DNA of 64,000 nucleotides from Bacillus sp. S/N-304-OC-R1 (GCF_019749375.1 NZ_JACWFE010000020.1:1-64000), one strand, 5' to 3'; positions 1 to 8,359 are shown, counted from the first letter of the stretch. Made by a program: numbers and translations. The notes: generated by a model from the sequence alone, not told the origin.

Positions 1-4
1 TTAA

Positions 5-42
5 AAATGTCCTTTACAAAGGGTACACTTTAGTTTAGGACA
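5..42 (-). terminator. Terminator of the CofE-like gene
   Basis: On the minus strand TGTCCT and AGGACA arms (plus positions 37-42 and 9-14) close a hairpin that is followed by a run of T. It lies just behind the CofE-like gene. The loop is long, so the strength is uncertain. Confidence 0.5.
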
Positions 43-56
43 GCCCCTTTTTTATA

Positions 57-1247
57 TTATTTCGTATAGTTATCAAAATAACCTTGGATAAAGATAATCG
101 GTGTTCCTTTATCGCCGCTTCCTGAAGTCAGGTCAGATAGAGAGCCGATAAGATCAGTAAGTTTTCGTGGAGTTGTTCCTTGAGCTTCCATCGCTCCTAC
201 TAAATCTTCACCTTTGTTGTTAATGTATTCTGAAATCGCTTGTTTAAGCTCTTCGCCTTTTAAGTCTGCAAAGTTATTATCAGCAAGATATTTTAACTTT
301 ACTTCATTAGGAGTTCCTTCAAGACCAGAAGTGTAAGCTGGTGATACAACCGGATCAGCCAGCTCCCAAATTTTACCGACAGGATCTTTGAATGCGCCAT
401 CTCCGTAAACCATAACTTCAACAGTCTTGCCAGTTTTTTCTTTCAGCTCTGCTTGAATTTTATCAACGATTGGCTGGCAGTTACGTGGGAAAAGCTTCAC
501 GCTATCTTCTGTCGCCTTATTGGATCCAAGTAAACCGTAATCTTCGTTACAGCCGCTGCCATCAATTGACTCTGCTAAAATATTATCAAGGCTATAGATT
601 TTTTCCCCGCCGTTAGCTTTTAAGATTCTTTTTGTTCTAAATCTTGTATGAATATCACAAGTTAACACATTCTTCGTGTATTCTAAAATAGTTTTAGGAT
701 TGTTAGAGAAGATAACTTCACATTCAACCCCGTACTCTTCAATTAATGATTTATAGTAATCGATGTAGTCTACACCTGTAAATGTATGTTTATTGTAGCC
801 AAAAAGGTCACGGAATTGTTTTTCTGTTAATACATCTGTCCATGGATTAACGCCCTTTTCGTCTAATAAATCAATATCAACTAAGTGGTTGCCCACTTCA
901 TCTGATGGATAGCTAAGCATTAATACAATTTTCTTTGCCCCTTTTGCAATACCGCGAAGACAGATGGCAAAGCGATTACGGCTTAAGATTGGGAAAATAA
1001 CGCCAACCGTTTCGTCACCGAATTTTGAATGTACATCTTGAGCAATATGGTCAATCGTCGCGTAGTTTCCTTGCGCACGGGCCACGATGGATTCTGTTAC
1101 AGTTACGATATCTCTATCTTGAATGCTAAAGCCTTCCACCTCAGCAGCTTTTAACACACTATCTACAACAATGCTTTCAATATTGTCCCCTTGATTGATG
1201 ATTGGGCCACGAAGACCTCTAACAACAGTTCCAACTACTCTTTCCAA
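57..1247 (-). CDS. CofE-like coenzyme F420-0:L-glutamate ligase family protein
   Basis: A 396-residue protein that resembles the CofE/FbiB ligase family (PF01996 type). The N-terminus runs straight into the family core (GLRGPIINQGDNIESI, then a VTESIVARAQGN segment). Known CofE adds glutamate to F420-0 by a GTP-dependent reaction, but Bacillaceae are not known as F420 producers, so the substrate here is unknown. The start is TTG: an AAGGAG site lies 8 nt upstream and no ATG fits. The gene is divergent from a LysR regulator, which probably controls it. No F420 biosynthesis gene is nearby. Family assignment is from recall of the fold signature; function is not established. Confidence 0.7.
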   Translation of the reverse strand: MERVVGTVVRGLRGPIINQGDNIESIVVDSVLKAAEVEGFSIQDRDIVTVTESIVARAQGNYATIDHIAQDVHSKFGDETVGVIFPILSRNRFAICLRGIAKGAKKIVLMLSYPSDEVGNHLVDIDLLDEKGVNPWTDVLTEKQFRDLFGYNKHTFTGVDYIDYYKSLIEEYGVECEVIFSNNPKTILEYTKNVLTCDIHTRFRTKRILKANGGEKIYSLDNILAESIDGSGCNEDYGLLGSNKATEDSVKLFPRNCQPIVDKIQAELKEKTGKTVEVMVYGDGAFKDPVGKIWELADPVVSPAYTSGLEGTPNEVKLKYLADNNFADLKGEELKQAISEYINNKGEDLVGAMEAQGTTPRKLTDLIGSLSDLTSGSGDKGTPIIFIQGYFDNYTK

Positions 1248-1368
1248 AATAATCGCTCCTTATAACTACTATTAAGCTTAATTTCCATAACATTCTCTTG
1301 TACTATACACCTCTTTAATGATATAAGTAAAATTAATATATCTAATGGTGGATATAAGGAGTGGTTAT

Positions 1369-2259
1369 ATGGTGAGTAAATTGGATTTATATAAAGTATT
1401 TTATTCTGTCGGAAAGTGTAAAAGCTTTTCTAAGGCGGCGCAAGACCTATATATGACACAGCCTGCTGTCAGTCAATCAATTATGCAATTGGAGAAAGAA
1501 TTGGACACACGTCTTTTCAATCGAACACCGAAAGGCGTCCATTTTACAGATGAGGGCAGTCTGCTATATGAATATATTTATTCCGCTATCAATTTAATAG
1601 ATGTTGGGGAAGAGAAGATTCAGGAATTTAAAAATTTAACAACAGGCGAATTAAAAATTGGCGTTGGCGATACGATTTCCCGCTACTTTTTATTGCCCTA
1701 CTTGGAAATTTTCCATAATAATTACCCAAATATAAAATTTAAAATCGTTAATGGGACGACATTTGAAATCTGTTCCTTGTTAAAGTCAGGAGAGGTGGAT
1801 GTAGCGGTTTGTAATTTTCCGATTCATGATACAGCGTTAGAGCTGAGGCCATGTCTGGAAGTCCATGACATCTTTGTGTGCGGGGAAAAATATAAACATC
1901 TATTATCCGGCCCTATTAGCTTTCAGGAATTAGTCAAGCAGCCGCTGATATTGCTCGACAACTCCAATTCCAGAAATTATGTCGAGGACTATCTGCTATC
2001 AAAAGGGATACCTATTTCCCCAGAATTCGAACTTGGTTCACATGAGCTGCTTTTGGAATTCGCAAAGATTAACTTAGGAATTGCCTGTGTGACAAGGGAA
2101 TTTTCACAGGATTATTTAAATAAAGGATTATTGTACGAAGTAGGGTTAACAGAGGAAATTCCCAAACGGGATATTGGAGTCTGTTTCTTAAAAAGCGTGC
2201 CATTGTCACCAGCTTCAACTAAGTTTGTTGAGATTTTGGAGAAGAAGCAGATAAAGTGA
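1369..2259 (+). CDS. LysR-family transcriptional regulator
   Basis: Typical LysR size (about 296 residues). An N-terminal winged HTH (FSKAAQDLYMTQPAVSQSIM) is followed by a periplasmic-binding-like effector domain. An upstream in-frame ATG at 1345 lacks a ribosome binding site, whereas AAGGAG at 1356-1361 stands 7 nt before the ATG at 1369, so 1369 is chosen. The gene is divergent from the CofE-like ligase, the usual arrangement for a LysR protein and its target. The inducer cannot be read from sequence. Confidence 0.85.
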   Translation: MVSKLDLYKVFYSVGKCKSFSKAAQDLYMTQPAVSQSIMQLEKELDTRLFNRTPKGVHFTDEGSLLYEYIYSAINLIDVGEEKIQEFKNLTTGELKIGVGDTISRYFLLPYLEIFHNNYPNIKFKIVNGTTFEICSLLKSGEVDVAVCNFPIHDTALELRPCLEVHDIFVCGEKYKHLLSGPISFQELVKQPLILLDNSNSRNYVEDYLLSKGIPISPEFELGSHELLLEFAKINLGIACVTREFSQDYLNKGLLYEVGLTEEIPKRDIGVCFLKSVPLSPASTKFVEILEKKQIK

Positions 2260-2471
2260 ATCCTCCAAAAATTGAAAATGGTTTTTATGGTATGCCATTT
2301 GTTCTTCGTTTATTTGCAGCCATAACTGTTCAGAAGAATATTAGAGATACAAAGAAGGCAAGAGAAAGAGATTGAGATTTTTCGTTTTTATTACCTAAGC
2401 AGCGTATTAAAGAGTTGAAGACTCTAGTGCAATCTGATATGATGATATCAATTTTAAAAGGCTATGTGTAA
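2256..2471 (+). pseudogene. Possible small gene interrupted by one in-frame TGA
   Basis: From a GTG at 2256, overlapping the LysR stop, one frame stays open for 71 codons to a TAA at 2469 except for a TGA at 2373-2375. The two halves read as plausible protein (…GMPFVLRLFAAITVQK… and …LLPKQRIKELKTLVQSD…). This looks like a decayed small gene or a nonsense mutant, perhaps TGG to TGA. No family is recognised and no ribosome binding site stands out. Its 3' end carries the promoter and first helix of the downstream ZTP riboswitch, so the open frame could also be chance. Confidence 0.3.
2415..2443 (+). promoter_or_regulatory. Sigma-A type promoter of the serA leader
   Basis: TTGAAG at 2415-2420, a 17-bp spacer, and TATGAT at 2438-2443. 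The predicted transcript would start near 2450, about 12 nt before the first paired base of the ZTP aptamer. This position supports the leader reading. Confidence 0.65.
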
Positions 2472-2530
2472 CTGGCGAAAACGGAGAACCGTGGGGGAGC
2501 ACATAGTATCGATTAGCCGTTCGCCTGGGC
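2462..2530 (+). ncRNA. ZTP (pfl) riboswitch aptamer
   Basis: All hallmark segments of the ZTP/pfl motif are present in order. P1 is CTATGTG (2462-2468) with CACATAG (2500-2506). CTGGCGAA follows the P1 5' strand, a hairpin ACGG-AGAA-CCGT (2481-2492) comes next, then GGGGAGC, and finally CGCCTGGGCA at the 3' side (2522-2531). ZTP/ZMP rises when 10-formyl-tetrahydrofolate is short, and these riboswitches usually turn on folate, purine and one-carbon genes. Here the next gene is a serine biosynthesis gene, with a glycine riboswitch in between. Confidence 0.9.
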
Positions 2531-2565
2531 AGAGGTAAGGGAAAATAGACCCTTACCTCTTTGTG
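2531..2565 (+). terminator. Expression-platform hairpin of the ZTP riboswitch
   Basis: A perfect 11-bp stem (2531-2541 with 2550-2560) begins directly after the conserved GGGC of the ZTP aptamer. The U tract is short (TTTGTG), so termination may be partial or the hairpin may act in another way. Confidence 0.7.
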
Positions 2566-2710
2566 CATATAAAGGGGATGGTTTAAAAATTTTAGGGTTG
2601 ATTACGTGTTAAATTTCTATTATTGTATTATTAAGATTTTTCGTGAAAACATCAAAAATTGAATAAGAAGAAAGCTATGATTGTTATGGATCACACTATA
2701 ACAGGAGCAG

Positions 2711-2776
2711 CTTCTGGAGAGACTGCAAATGACTGCAGCGCCGAAGGGTTCAAAATCTCAGGCAAAAGGACAGAAG
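2711..2776 (+). ncRNA. Glycine riboswitch, single aptamer
   Basis: The core matches a glycine aptamer: P1 CTTCTG (2711-2716) with CAGAAG (2771-2776), GGAGAGA on the 5' side, a CTGCA/TGCAG hairpin, the conserved GCGCCGAAGG, then TCTCAGGCAAAAGGACAG. Only one full aptamer is visible, whereas many glycine riboswitches are tandem. A weak promoter-like pair (TTGATT 2598-2603, TATTGT 2621-2626, spacer 17) could let it be transcribed separately from the ZTP element. A terminator hairpin follows at 2820-2848, consistent with an ON switch, as known members of the class usually are. The target gene is serA rather than the usual gcv operon or an amino-acid symporter. Confidence 0.9.
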
Positions 2777-2819
2777 AATAACAAATCATTTATTTATTTG
2801 TTATTTTTTAACGTCTAAT

Positions 2820-2848
2820 GAGATTGGAGAATACCAGTCTCTTTTTTT
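2820..2848 (+). terminator. Terminator of the glycine riboswitch leader
   Basis: GAGATTGG (2820-2827) pairs with CCAGTCTC (2834-2841), with one G-T pair, and seven T residues follow. It sits 55 nt before the serA start and between the aptamer and the coding region. Confidence 0.8.
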
Positions 2849-2903
2849 ATTTTGTTAATAGCTTACTATAATTGAAAAAAACATGAAAAGAGGAGAAATG
2901 AAG

Positions 2904-4103
2904 ATGAGCACAACAATGTTAAACAAAGTAAAAACGATTAAGACGTTAAATAATATTGCCCAAAGCGGACTAAATGAATTTAAGAATGATCAATATACAA
3001 TCGACAATGACAGCACGAATCCAGATGCCATTGTCGTACGCAGTTTTAACATGCATTCATTTGAACTTGGTCAGCACTTAAAAGCCATTGCTAGAGCAGG
3101 GGCTGGTGTTAACAATATTCCTGTTGAAGCGTGCACGGAAAAGGGAATTGTTGTTTTCAATACACCAGGTGCTAATGCCAATGCTGTAAAAGAAATGGTC
3201 CTTACATCTTTAATGGCCTCTTCACGTAATCTATTTGCCGGCATCAGCTGGGTAAGAACATTAGCAGATCAAGGTGACCAAATACCGAAGCTCGTCGAGG
3301 ATGGAAAGAAACAATTTGTCGGTAAAGAAATTAAAGGGAAAACACTTGGTGTCATTGGATTGGGAGCAATAGGGGCTCTTGTTGCAAATGATGCAATTGA
3401 ATTAGACATGGATGTTATTGGGTTTGACCCATTTATTTCTGTAGACCTAGCTTGGAAGCTATCTCGTAAAGTGCAGCGTGCAATGACGATTGAAGAGCTG
3501 TTTGCAAACTCTGATTATATTACCGTTCATGTTCCGTCAACGGGAGATACTAGAGGCATGTTTAACGAAGCCACTTTCAGCCTAATGAAGGATGGCGTAC
3601 ACATCATGAACTTCTCTCGCGGTGATTTAGTCAATGAAAAGGATATGGCAGCAGCATTAGAAAGCGGAAAAGTTGGCAAATACGTGACTGACTTCCCGAA
3701 CGAAAATGTATTAAAAATGAAAAATGCTGTCCCAGTTCCTCATCTAGGTGCTTCTACAGGTGAATCAGAGGAAAATTGCGCGATCATGGCGGCTCGCCAG
3801 CTAAAGGAATATTTAGAAACCGGAAATGTGAAAAACTCCGTGAATTTCCCGAATGCGGCACTTCCTTATACCGGAAAACAGCGTGTCACGGCTTTTCATA
3901 AAAACATACCAAACATGGTTGGAAAAATTACATCTGCCATTTCAAATTACCATCTTAACATTGCAGACATGGTAAATAGAAGCCGTGGTGAGTATGCTTA
4001 TACAATTATCGATCTTGATACACAGGTCGATCAGGAAATTATTACGAGCTTAGAAGAGATTATTAGCCAAATTGAGGGAATCGTAACGGTTCGAATGATT
4101 TAA
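2904..4103 (+). CDS. serA: D-3-phosphoglycerate dehydrogenase (serine biosynthesis)
   Basis: Oxidises 3-phosphoglycerate to 3-phosphohydroxypyruvate, the first step to serine. The protein is of the short type (about 399 residues): an N-terminal substrate domain, a Rossmann NAD domain (GVIGLGAIGALVAND), the active-site segments NFSRGDLV and PHLGAST, and a C-terminal ACT domain (from about residue 325) that often senses serine. The ATG at 2904 is preferred: AGGAG at 2891-2895 is 8 nt upstream, while the ATGs at 2883 and 2898 are badly placed. It is monocistronic, with a strong terminator behind it. Expression is predicted to depend on the ZTP and glycine riboswitches in its leader. Confidence 0.9.
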   Translation: MSTTMLNKVKTIKTLNNIAQSGLNEFKNDQYTIDNDSTNPDAIVVRSFNMHSFELGQHLKAIARAGAGVNNIPVEACTEKGIVVFNTPGANANAVKEMVLTSLMASSRNLFAGISWVRTLADQGDQIPKLVEDGKKQFVGKEIKGKTLGVIGLGAIGALVANDAIELDMDVIGFDPFISVDLAWKLSRKVQRAMTIEELFANSDYITVHVPSTGDTRGMFNEATFSLMKDGVHIMNFSRGDLVNEKDMAAALESGKVGKYVTDFPNENVLKMKNAVPVPHLGASTGESEENCAIMAARQLKEYLETGNVKNSVNFPNAALPYTGKQRVTAFHKNIPNMVGKITSAISNYHLNIADMVNRSRGEYAYTIIDLDTQVDQEIITSLEEIISQIEGIVTVRMI

Positions 4104-4112
4104 TAGAATGCT

Positions 4113-4146
4113 AGACTAGTCCTATAAGTAAGGGACTAGTCTTTTC
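4113..4146 (+). terminator. Terminator of serA
   Basis: A perfect 10-bp stem (4113-4122 with 4133-4142) is followed by TTTTC, immediately behind serA. Confidence 0.85.
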
Positions 4147-4278
4147 ATTTCCTCGCTTTTCATGTTTAGTGGCAATTCACCCTATTATCCAATATACTTG
4201 AAGGCGATGGATTGAGGCCTTCATGGGCGCTGATCCTGGAATAATGGGAAATAGGATTTAGATTGGGGGATATGAATA

Positions 4279-4617
4279 ATGTCAAAATTGCCAAATTGTC
4301 CAAAATGTAATTCGGAATATACATATGAAGATGGTAGTTTATTGATTTGTCCGGAATGTGCATATGAATGGAACCAGGAAACAGAAACTCAAGGTGAAGA
4401 TGTAAAGGTTTATAAAGATGCAAACGGCAATACTTTAAACGATGGTGATACTGTTACGGTTATTAAGGACCTTAAGGTGAAAGGAAGCTCCTCCGTCATC
4501 AAGATCGGAACAAAAGTAAGAAACATCCGCCTAGTGGATGGGGATCATGATATTGATTGTAAAATTGATGGCTTTGGAGCAATGAAGTTAAAATCAGAAT
4601 TTGTTAAAAAGGTATAA
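4279..4617 (+). CDS. PhnA/YjdM-type zinc-ribbon protein
   Basis: A 112-residue protein. The N-terminal zinc ribbon has two CxxC knuckles (CPKC near residue 7, CPEC near residue 25) and is followed by a small barrel with the [14 protein letters not shown] strand pattern typical of the PhnA (YjdM) family. Members are widespread and named after an alkylphosphonate locus in E. coli, but most have no proven role. No phosphonate genes are nearby. It stands alone between two terminators. Confidence 0.85.
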   Translation: MSKLPNCPKCNSEYTYEDGSLLICPECAYEWNQETETQGEDVKVYKDANGNTLNDGDTVTVIKDLKVKGSSSVIKIGTKVRNIRLVDGDHDIDCKIDGFGAMKLKSEFVKKV

Positions 4618-4628
4618 AATCTGCAGAA

Positions 4629-4655
4629 AAAGCGCCAACTTGGCAGCTTTCTCTA
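4629..4655 (+). terminator. Hairpin behind the PhnA-type gene
   Basis: AAAGC-GCCAA pairs with TTGGC-A-GCTTT (4629-4650). The U tract is interrupted (TTTCTCTATT). Confidence 0.55.
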
Positions 4656-4677
4656 TTATAGTCAATATAAGGAAAAT

Positions 4678-4722
4678 AAGCGGGAGGAGCCGAATATCTT
4701 AATTCAGCTCCTCCTGCTTTAT
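4678..4722. terminator. Bidirectional terminator between convergent genes
   Basis: A 13-nt arm at 4678-4690 pairs with 4707-4719 around a 16-nt loop. It separates the PhnA-type gene from the convergent sulfite-oxidase-type gene. Confidence 0.75.
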
Positions 4723-4730
4723 TCATATCT

Positions 4731-5786
4731 CTATTCGACCTTCACTTTAATTTGATCAACTGCGTTATACCCATAGCCCTTTCGGTTCCAAAAAGCCTTT
4801 GCCGGCTGAGTTCGAGCTAATGAATCTGTTGCTCTTGACATGATTGCGTATTCCCCTGGCTCTGAAACGGACCATTGATAAGACCACGACACCAAGCCAT
4901 ATTTATTTCTATCCTGACTTAACACAGCATTTGTCCATGTTTGGCCATAATCTGTACTAACTTCGACCTTTGTTATATAGCCTTCTCCTGTCCATGCAAT
5001 GCCTTTAATTAAATGTTTCCCGGTATCTAAAAATTCCATATGTAATGGCAGCTGTATAGTGGAATTGATATTTAGTGTTGTGACTGGGAATGCATCGTTG
5101 TCATTTTCTTTATAGGGATAATAAACATAGTCTGTTGATTGAAAGGGCCCTTCAAAATGTGTTTGAATAACGGTTATTTGTTTTACCCATTTTACAGATG
5201 CCATGGCGTACCATTGAGGAACAATTAAACGAAATGGGTATCCATGTTTAAACGGGAGAGGCTGATGATTATATTCATAAGCAATTAATGTGTCCGGGTG
5301 CAGTGCTTTTTCAAGAGGCAGACTTCGAGCGAAAGTATGAACTTGATCAGAATCTGTTCTTTTTCCATAATCATAGCCTTCTGCAACAACCTCCGCAGCT
5401 CCTTCTTTAAGACCAGCTTGCTCAAGCAAGGTTCTAAGAGAGACTCCCTTCCAATTGCCTTGGTTTATTGCCCCCTTTTCCCATTGCTCCCCAAATACTT
5501 TAGGTTCAAATAAGCTGCGTTTGTTTCCTGAGCATTCAAGAGTCACTTTTATTGTCTTTGACGGAAGGCGCAGGATGTCTTGCATTGAGACCAGCAAGGG
5601 TGTTTTAACATGTCCATTAATAGGGAGCCAATGATTTAACATAGCAGGATAAGAAAAATGGTTTCTTCTATAAAATAGATTTGTTGGAACTAAGGCAGTT
5701 TGAATAAAGCGAAACGGTGTTTCCTGATTTTCAGGCACTAAACTATGCGTCTTTAAGTAAGGCTTTATAGAAGGGTGTTTAAACAT
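4731..5786 (-). CDS. Sulfite-oxidase-type molybdopterin oxidoreductase
   Basis: A 351-residue protein of the sulfite oxidase fold: a molybdopterin-binding domain with the conserved cysteine in VTLECSGNKRS (about residue 84), a GGVSLRTLLEQAG-like segment, then a C-terminal dimerisation domain (GIAWTGEGYITKVEVSTDYG) of immunoglobulin type. Relatives oxidise sulfite or act as catalytic subunits on other small S/N-oxide substrates. No signal peptide, Tat motif or heme domain is visible, so a cytoplasmic enzyme with an unknown electron acceptor is likely. A good GGAGG site precedes the ATG. No cofactor genes are adjacent. Confidence 0.85.
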   Translation of the reverse strand: MFKHPSIKPYLKTHSLVPENQETPFRFIQTALVPTNLFYRRNHFSYPAMLNHWLPINGHVKTPLLVSMQDILRLPSKTIKVTLECSGNKRSLFEPKVFGEQWEKGAINQGNWKGVSLRTLLEQAGLKEGAAEVVAEGYDYGKRTDSDQVHTFARSLPLEKALHPDTLIAYEYNHQPLPFKHGYPFRLIVPQWYAMASVKWVKQITVIQTHFEGPFQSTDYVYYPYKENDNDAFPVTTLNINSTIQLPLHMEFLDTGKHLIKGIAWTGEGYITKVEVSTDYGQTWTNAVLSQDRNKYGLVSWSYQWSVSEPGEYAIMSRATDSLARTQPAKAFWNRKGYGYNAVDQIKVKVE

Positions 5787-5942
5787 TTTTTCCTCCTTAC
5801 TAAAAGGTGATTAGTAATTATTATGTTAATAATTGATATTTTAGGTGTTTAGAATAAGTGAATTTAACTTTAATTTGTATTTATGTAACATTATGCCTAT
5901 AATATATTAAATTTAATATTTTGAATATTCAAAGGAGGGTGT

Positions 5943-7121
5943 ATGAAAAAGAACTCTATCATTTTCGTAGGGGCTATTGTCATTATTATTCTTGCTGTTA
6001 TCTTGATTAATAACAACAATAATTCGATACAGGTAGGTGGAATTAGTGATGAATCTCAGGAGCCTGAAGTTGAGGAAAAAGAAACCGAGATGACTGATCA
6101 AGACAAGGATGAATCATTCAAGGTAATATCTAACACGGATCGCCTAAACCGTATGCCGCAATATGAAGAAGAGGGTAAGGTTTGTAAGGAAATAGCAGAA
6201 AGTTTGGAACGAGGTGACTGCTTCCAAAAGCTCCACGATAATTATTTATTACTTAGCGGACGGACAGCAAAGAATAATTTTTACTTCCCTTATGTAAGAG
6301 GCGGTGTATGGAATCATATTTTGCATGTTCCTATAGATGAAAATGATCAATTAGGCGAGATGCAAAAGGAGGATTATTTTGATCAGTACGAAGATAAGCT
6401 GTCGACAACTGGTAATAAATATCAAAGAGGTTTGGATCGAATCCGTGATTTCTGGTATGTCTTTTCAGCGTTGATTCCAAGGGAAAACAGAGAAGAGCTA
6501 AAGCAATTGTACTGGACGGACAGCGGGGAGGCATATGTCTTTGCTCTTGGCAGGCTGGAGTACAATGTGGATGAATACTATATGGTCATTCCCCAAAATT
6601 TCATGAGATATGAAGGTGTGGAAAAGTTTACAATGCTCCATGAGTATGCTCACATGCTGACAATGAATCTTAACGAGGTAGATGATATGGAAGAGCTTCC
6701 TGACGGTGCAACTGAAAATGAGGTTTGGGAAAAAGGGACGGGGCATTGCTCGACCTACAACACTCGAAACCGATGTGTAAAGGAAGACAGCTATCTTTAT
6801 AAATTTTACGAGCAATTTTGGAAAGATTATGAAGACGAGTGGATGAAAATCGATTGGAATAGTGAAACGGCATATAAAGATTTTTTTCATAAATATGAAG
6901 AGCGATTTTTTAACAGCTATCAAGGAACGAGCCCTGTAGAAGATATTGCTGACTCCCTGGCATTCTTTTTCATTACGAATAGTGCCGATGTAGAAAAAAG
7001 CCCGGAAATGAAATATAAAAAGCTGCAATTTTTCTATCAATTTGAAGAGTTTGTTGAGCTTCGAACGGCAATTTTAGAAAACTTATATGATTTATCTGTG
7101 AAGGATCGGGAGTTTTATTAA
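5943..7121 (+). CDS. Membrane-anchored HExxH zinc metallopeptidase, unknown family
   Basis: A 392-residue protein with one N-terminal membrane segment (about residues 5-23), then an Asn-rich and acidic linker (to about residue 58), then an extracytoplasmic domain. The zinc motif H233-E234-Y-A-H237 is present in TMLHEYAHML, and E333/D334 in PVEDIADSL is a plausible third ligand, as in gluzincin-like enzymes. Cysteines near residues 81, 93, 278 and 286 could form disulfides. I do not recognise a characterised homologue. A strong AAAGGAGGG site precedes the start. It is monocistronic, with no partner gene to suggest a substrate. Confidence 0.7.
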   Translation: MKKNSIIFVGAIVIIILAVILINNNNNSIQVGGISDESQEPEVEEKETEMTDQDKDESFKVISNTDRLNRMPQYEEEGKVCKEIAESLERGDCFQKLHDNYLLLSGRTAKNNFYFPYVRGGVWNHILHVPIDENDQLGEMQKEDYFDQYEDKLSTTGNKYQRGLDRIRDFWYVFSALIPRENREELKQLYWTDSGEAYVFALGRLEYNVDEYYMVIPQNFMRYEGVEKFTMLHEYAHMLTMNLNEVDDMEELPDGATENEVWEKGTGHCSTYNTRNRCVKEDSYLYKFYEQFWKDYEDEWMKIDWNSETAYKDFFHKYEERFFNSYQGTSPVEDIADSLAFFFITNSADVEKSPEMKYKKLQFFYQFEEFVELRTAILENLYDLSVKDREFY

Positions 7122-7149
7122 AAAACGCCCCGTGAATATTCCGGGGCGT
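7120..7149 (-). terminator. Terminator of the hutG-gltS operon
   Basis: ACGCCCCG (7125-7132) pairs with CGGGGCGT (7142-7149). On the minus strand the stem is followed by a T run. It may also serve the convergent metallopeptidase gene. Confidence 0.8.
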
Positions 7150-7156
7150 ATCCATA

Positions 7157-8359
7157 TTATTTTAATAAATTTATGCTCGTAATAATGATAGGCATGGCGA
7201 AAACGTCAATGAGGAAAGCGCCTACAATAGGTACAATAAGAAAAGCTTTTCTCGATGGACCGAACTGGGCTGTAATCGCTGACATATTAGCCATTGCATT
7301 AGGAGTTGCGCCAAGTCCGTGACCTGTGAATCCTCCGACCATTACAGCAGCATCATAGTCTTTGCCCAATAATTTAAATAGAACAAATACACTGAACAGA
7401 ACAATGAAGATAACTTGAACAAATACGATAATGAGCATCGGCAGGGCTAAACCAGCTACTTCCCATAGTTTAATGCTCATGAGAGCCATAGAGAGGAAAA
7501 TGCCTAACGTCACATCTCCAATTAAATTGATGCTTTTCATATCGATTGCATCTTTTTTGAAGGTATCAAGAATATTTCTTACGATAACCGCTAAGAACAT
7601 GGCTCCAACATAGGCAGGAAGGACAAATCCTGTTGCTTTTGAAAAAAGATCGCCTAAGTAAGAACCTGCAGCCATACATAGAGTAATAATGAGAATTTGT
7701 GTCATGAACTTTTGAGAGTCCAAGCCTGTATCTGCTGCACCTGATTCCTTGGCAGCAGAGATCTCGTCCATTGCATCTAATTCTGTAGGCTTTAACTTGT
7801 ATTTAGTTACTAAATACTTTACCGTTGGTCCTCCTACTAATCCTCCAGCAACTAAACCAAATGTAGCAGCAGCAAGTCCAACTGATAGGGCTGAATTTAT
7901 GCCAAGCTCTTCTAAAGTACCGCCGAACGCAGTAGCAGCACCATGTCCGCCTTCCATCGAAACAGCTCCCACCATAATGCCAAGCAGCGGCTTTATTCCG
8001 AGTACTTTCGCAAGGGAAATACCGATCAAGTTTTGTGCTAAGGCTAGGAAACCGCAGGCGATCCAGTAGATTACAAGAAGTTTACCCCCAAGCTTGACTA
8101 GTTTAAAGCTCGCTCCTAAACCAACTGTTGTGAAAAAGGTTAGCATAAACAAGCTTTGTAAAGAGGTGTCTAAAGTAATATTTATAATACCTGTTTGCTT
8201 TAATATCGTAACAAGAATAGCAAATATTAATCCACCTACAACAGGTGCCGGAATGCAAAACCGTTTTAGAAATGGGAGTTTATTAAGCAGCAGTCCGCCA
8301 GTCATTAATAAGGCCACGGCAAGAAAGACAGTTGTAATTTGATTCAGTTCTAAGTTCAT
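7157..8359 (-). CDS. gltS: Sodium/glutamate symporter GltS
   Basis: A 400-residue integral membrane protein of the ESS/GltS family, with about ten membrane segments in two inverted halves. Family landmarks include GAVSMEGGHGAATAFG in the first half and VGGFTGHGLGATPNAMANM in the second, the paired glycine-rich re-entrant loops. It moves glutamate with Na+. The ATG follows GGGGG. It lies 21 bp behind hutG on the same strand, so the two are very probably one transcript: HutG releases glutamate and GltS transports it. Confidence 0.9.
   Translation of the reverse strand: MNLELNQITTVFLAVALLMTGGLLLNKLPFLKRFCIPAPVVGGLIFAILVTILKQTGIINITLDTSLQSLFMLTFFTTVGLGASFKLVKLGGKLLVIYWIACGFLALAQNLIGISLAKVLGIKPLLGIMVGAVSMEGGHGAATAFGGTLEELGINSALSVGLAAATFGLVAGGLVGGPTVKYLVTKYKLKPTELDAMDEISAAKESGAADTGLDSQKFMTQILIITLCMAAGSYLGDLFSKATGFVLPAYVGAMFLAVIVRNILDTFKKDAIDMKSINLIGDVTLGIFLSMALMSIKLWEVAGLALPMLIIVFVQVIFIVLFSVFVLFKLLGKDYDAAVMVGGFTGHGLGATPNAMANMSAITAQFGPSRKAFLIVPIVGAFLIDVFAMPIIITSINLLK

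Noticed and set aside
2373-2375. In-frame TGA as a selenocysteine codon
   Set aside because: No SECIS-type hairpin directly follows and no selenoprotein family is recognised; nonsense decay is simpler.
6498-7040. 180-codon minus-strand open frame
   Set aside because: It lies wholly within the metallopeptidase gene on the opposite strand, has no ribosome binding site and reads as low-quality cysteine/phenylalanine-rich sequence.
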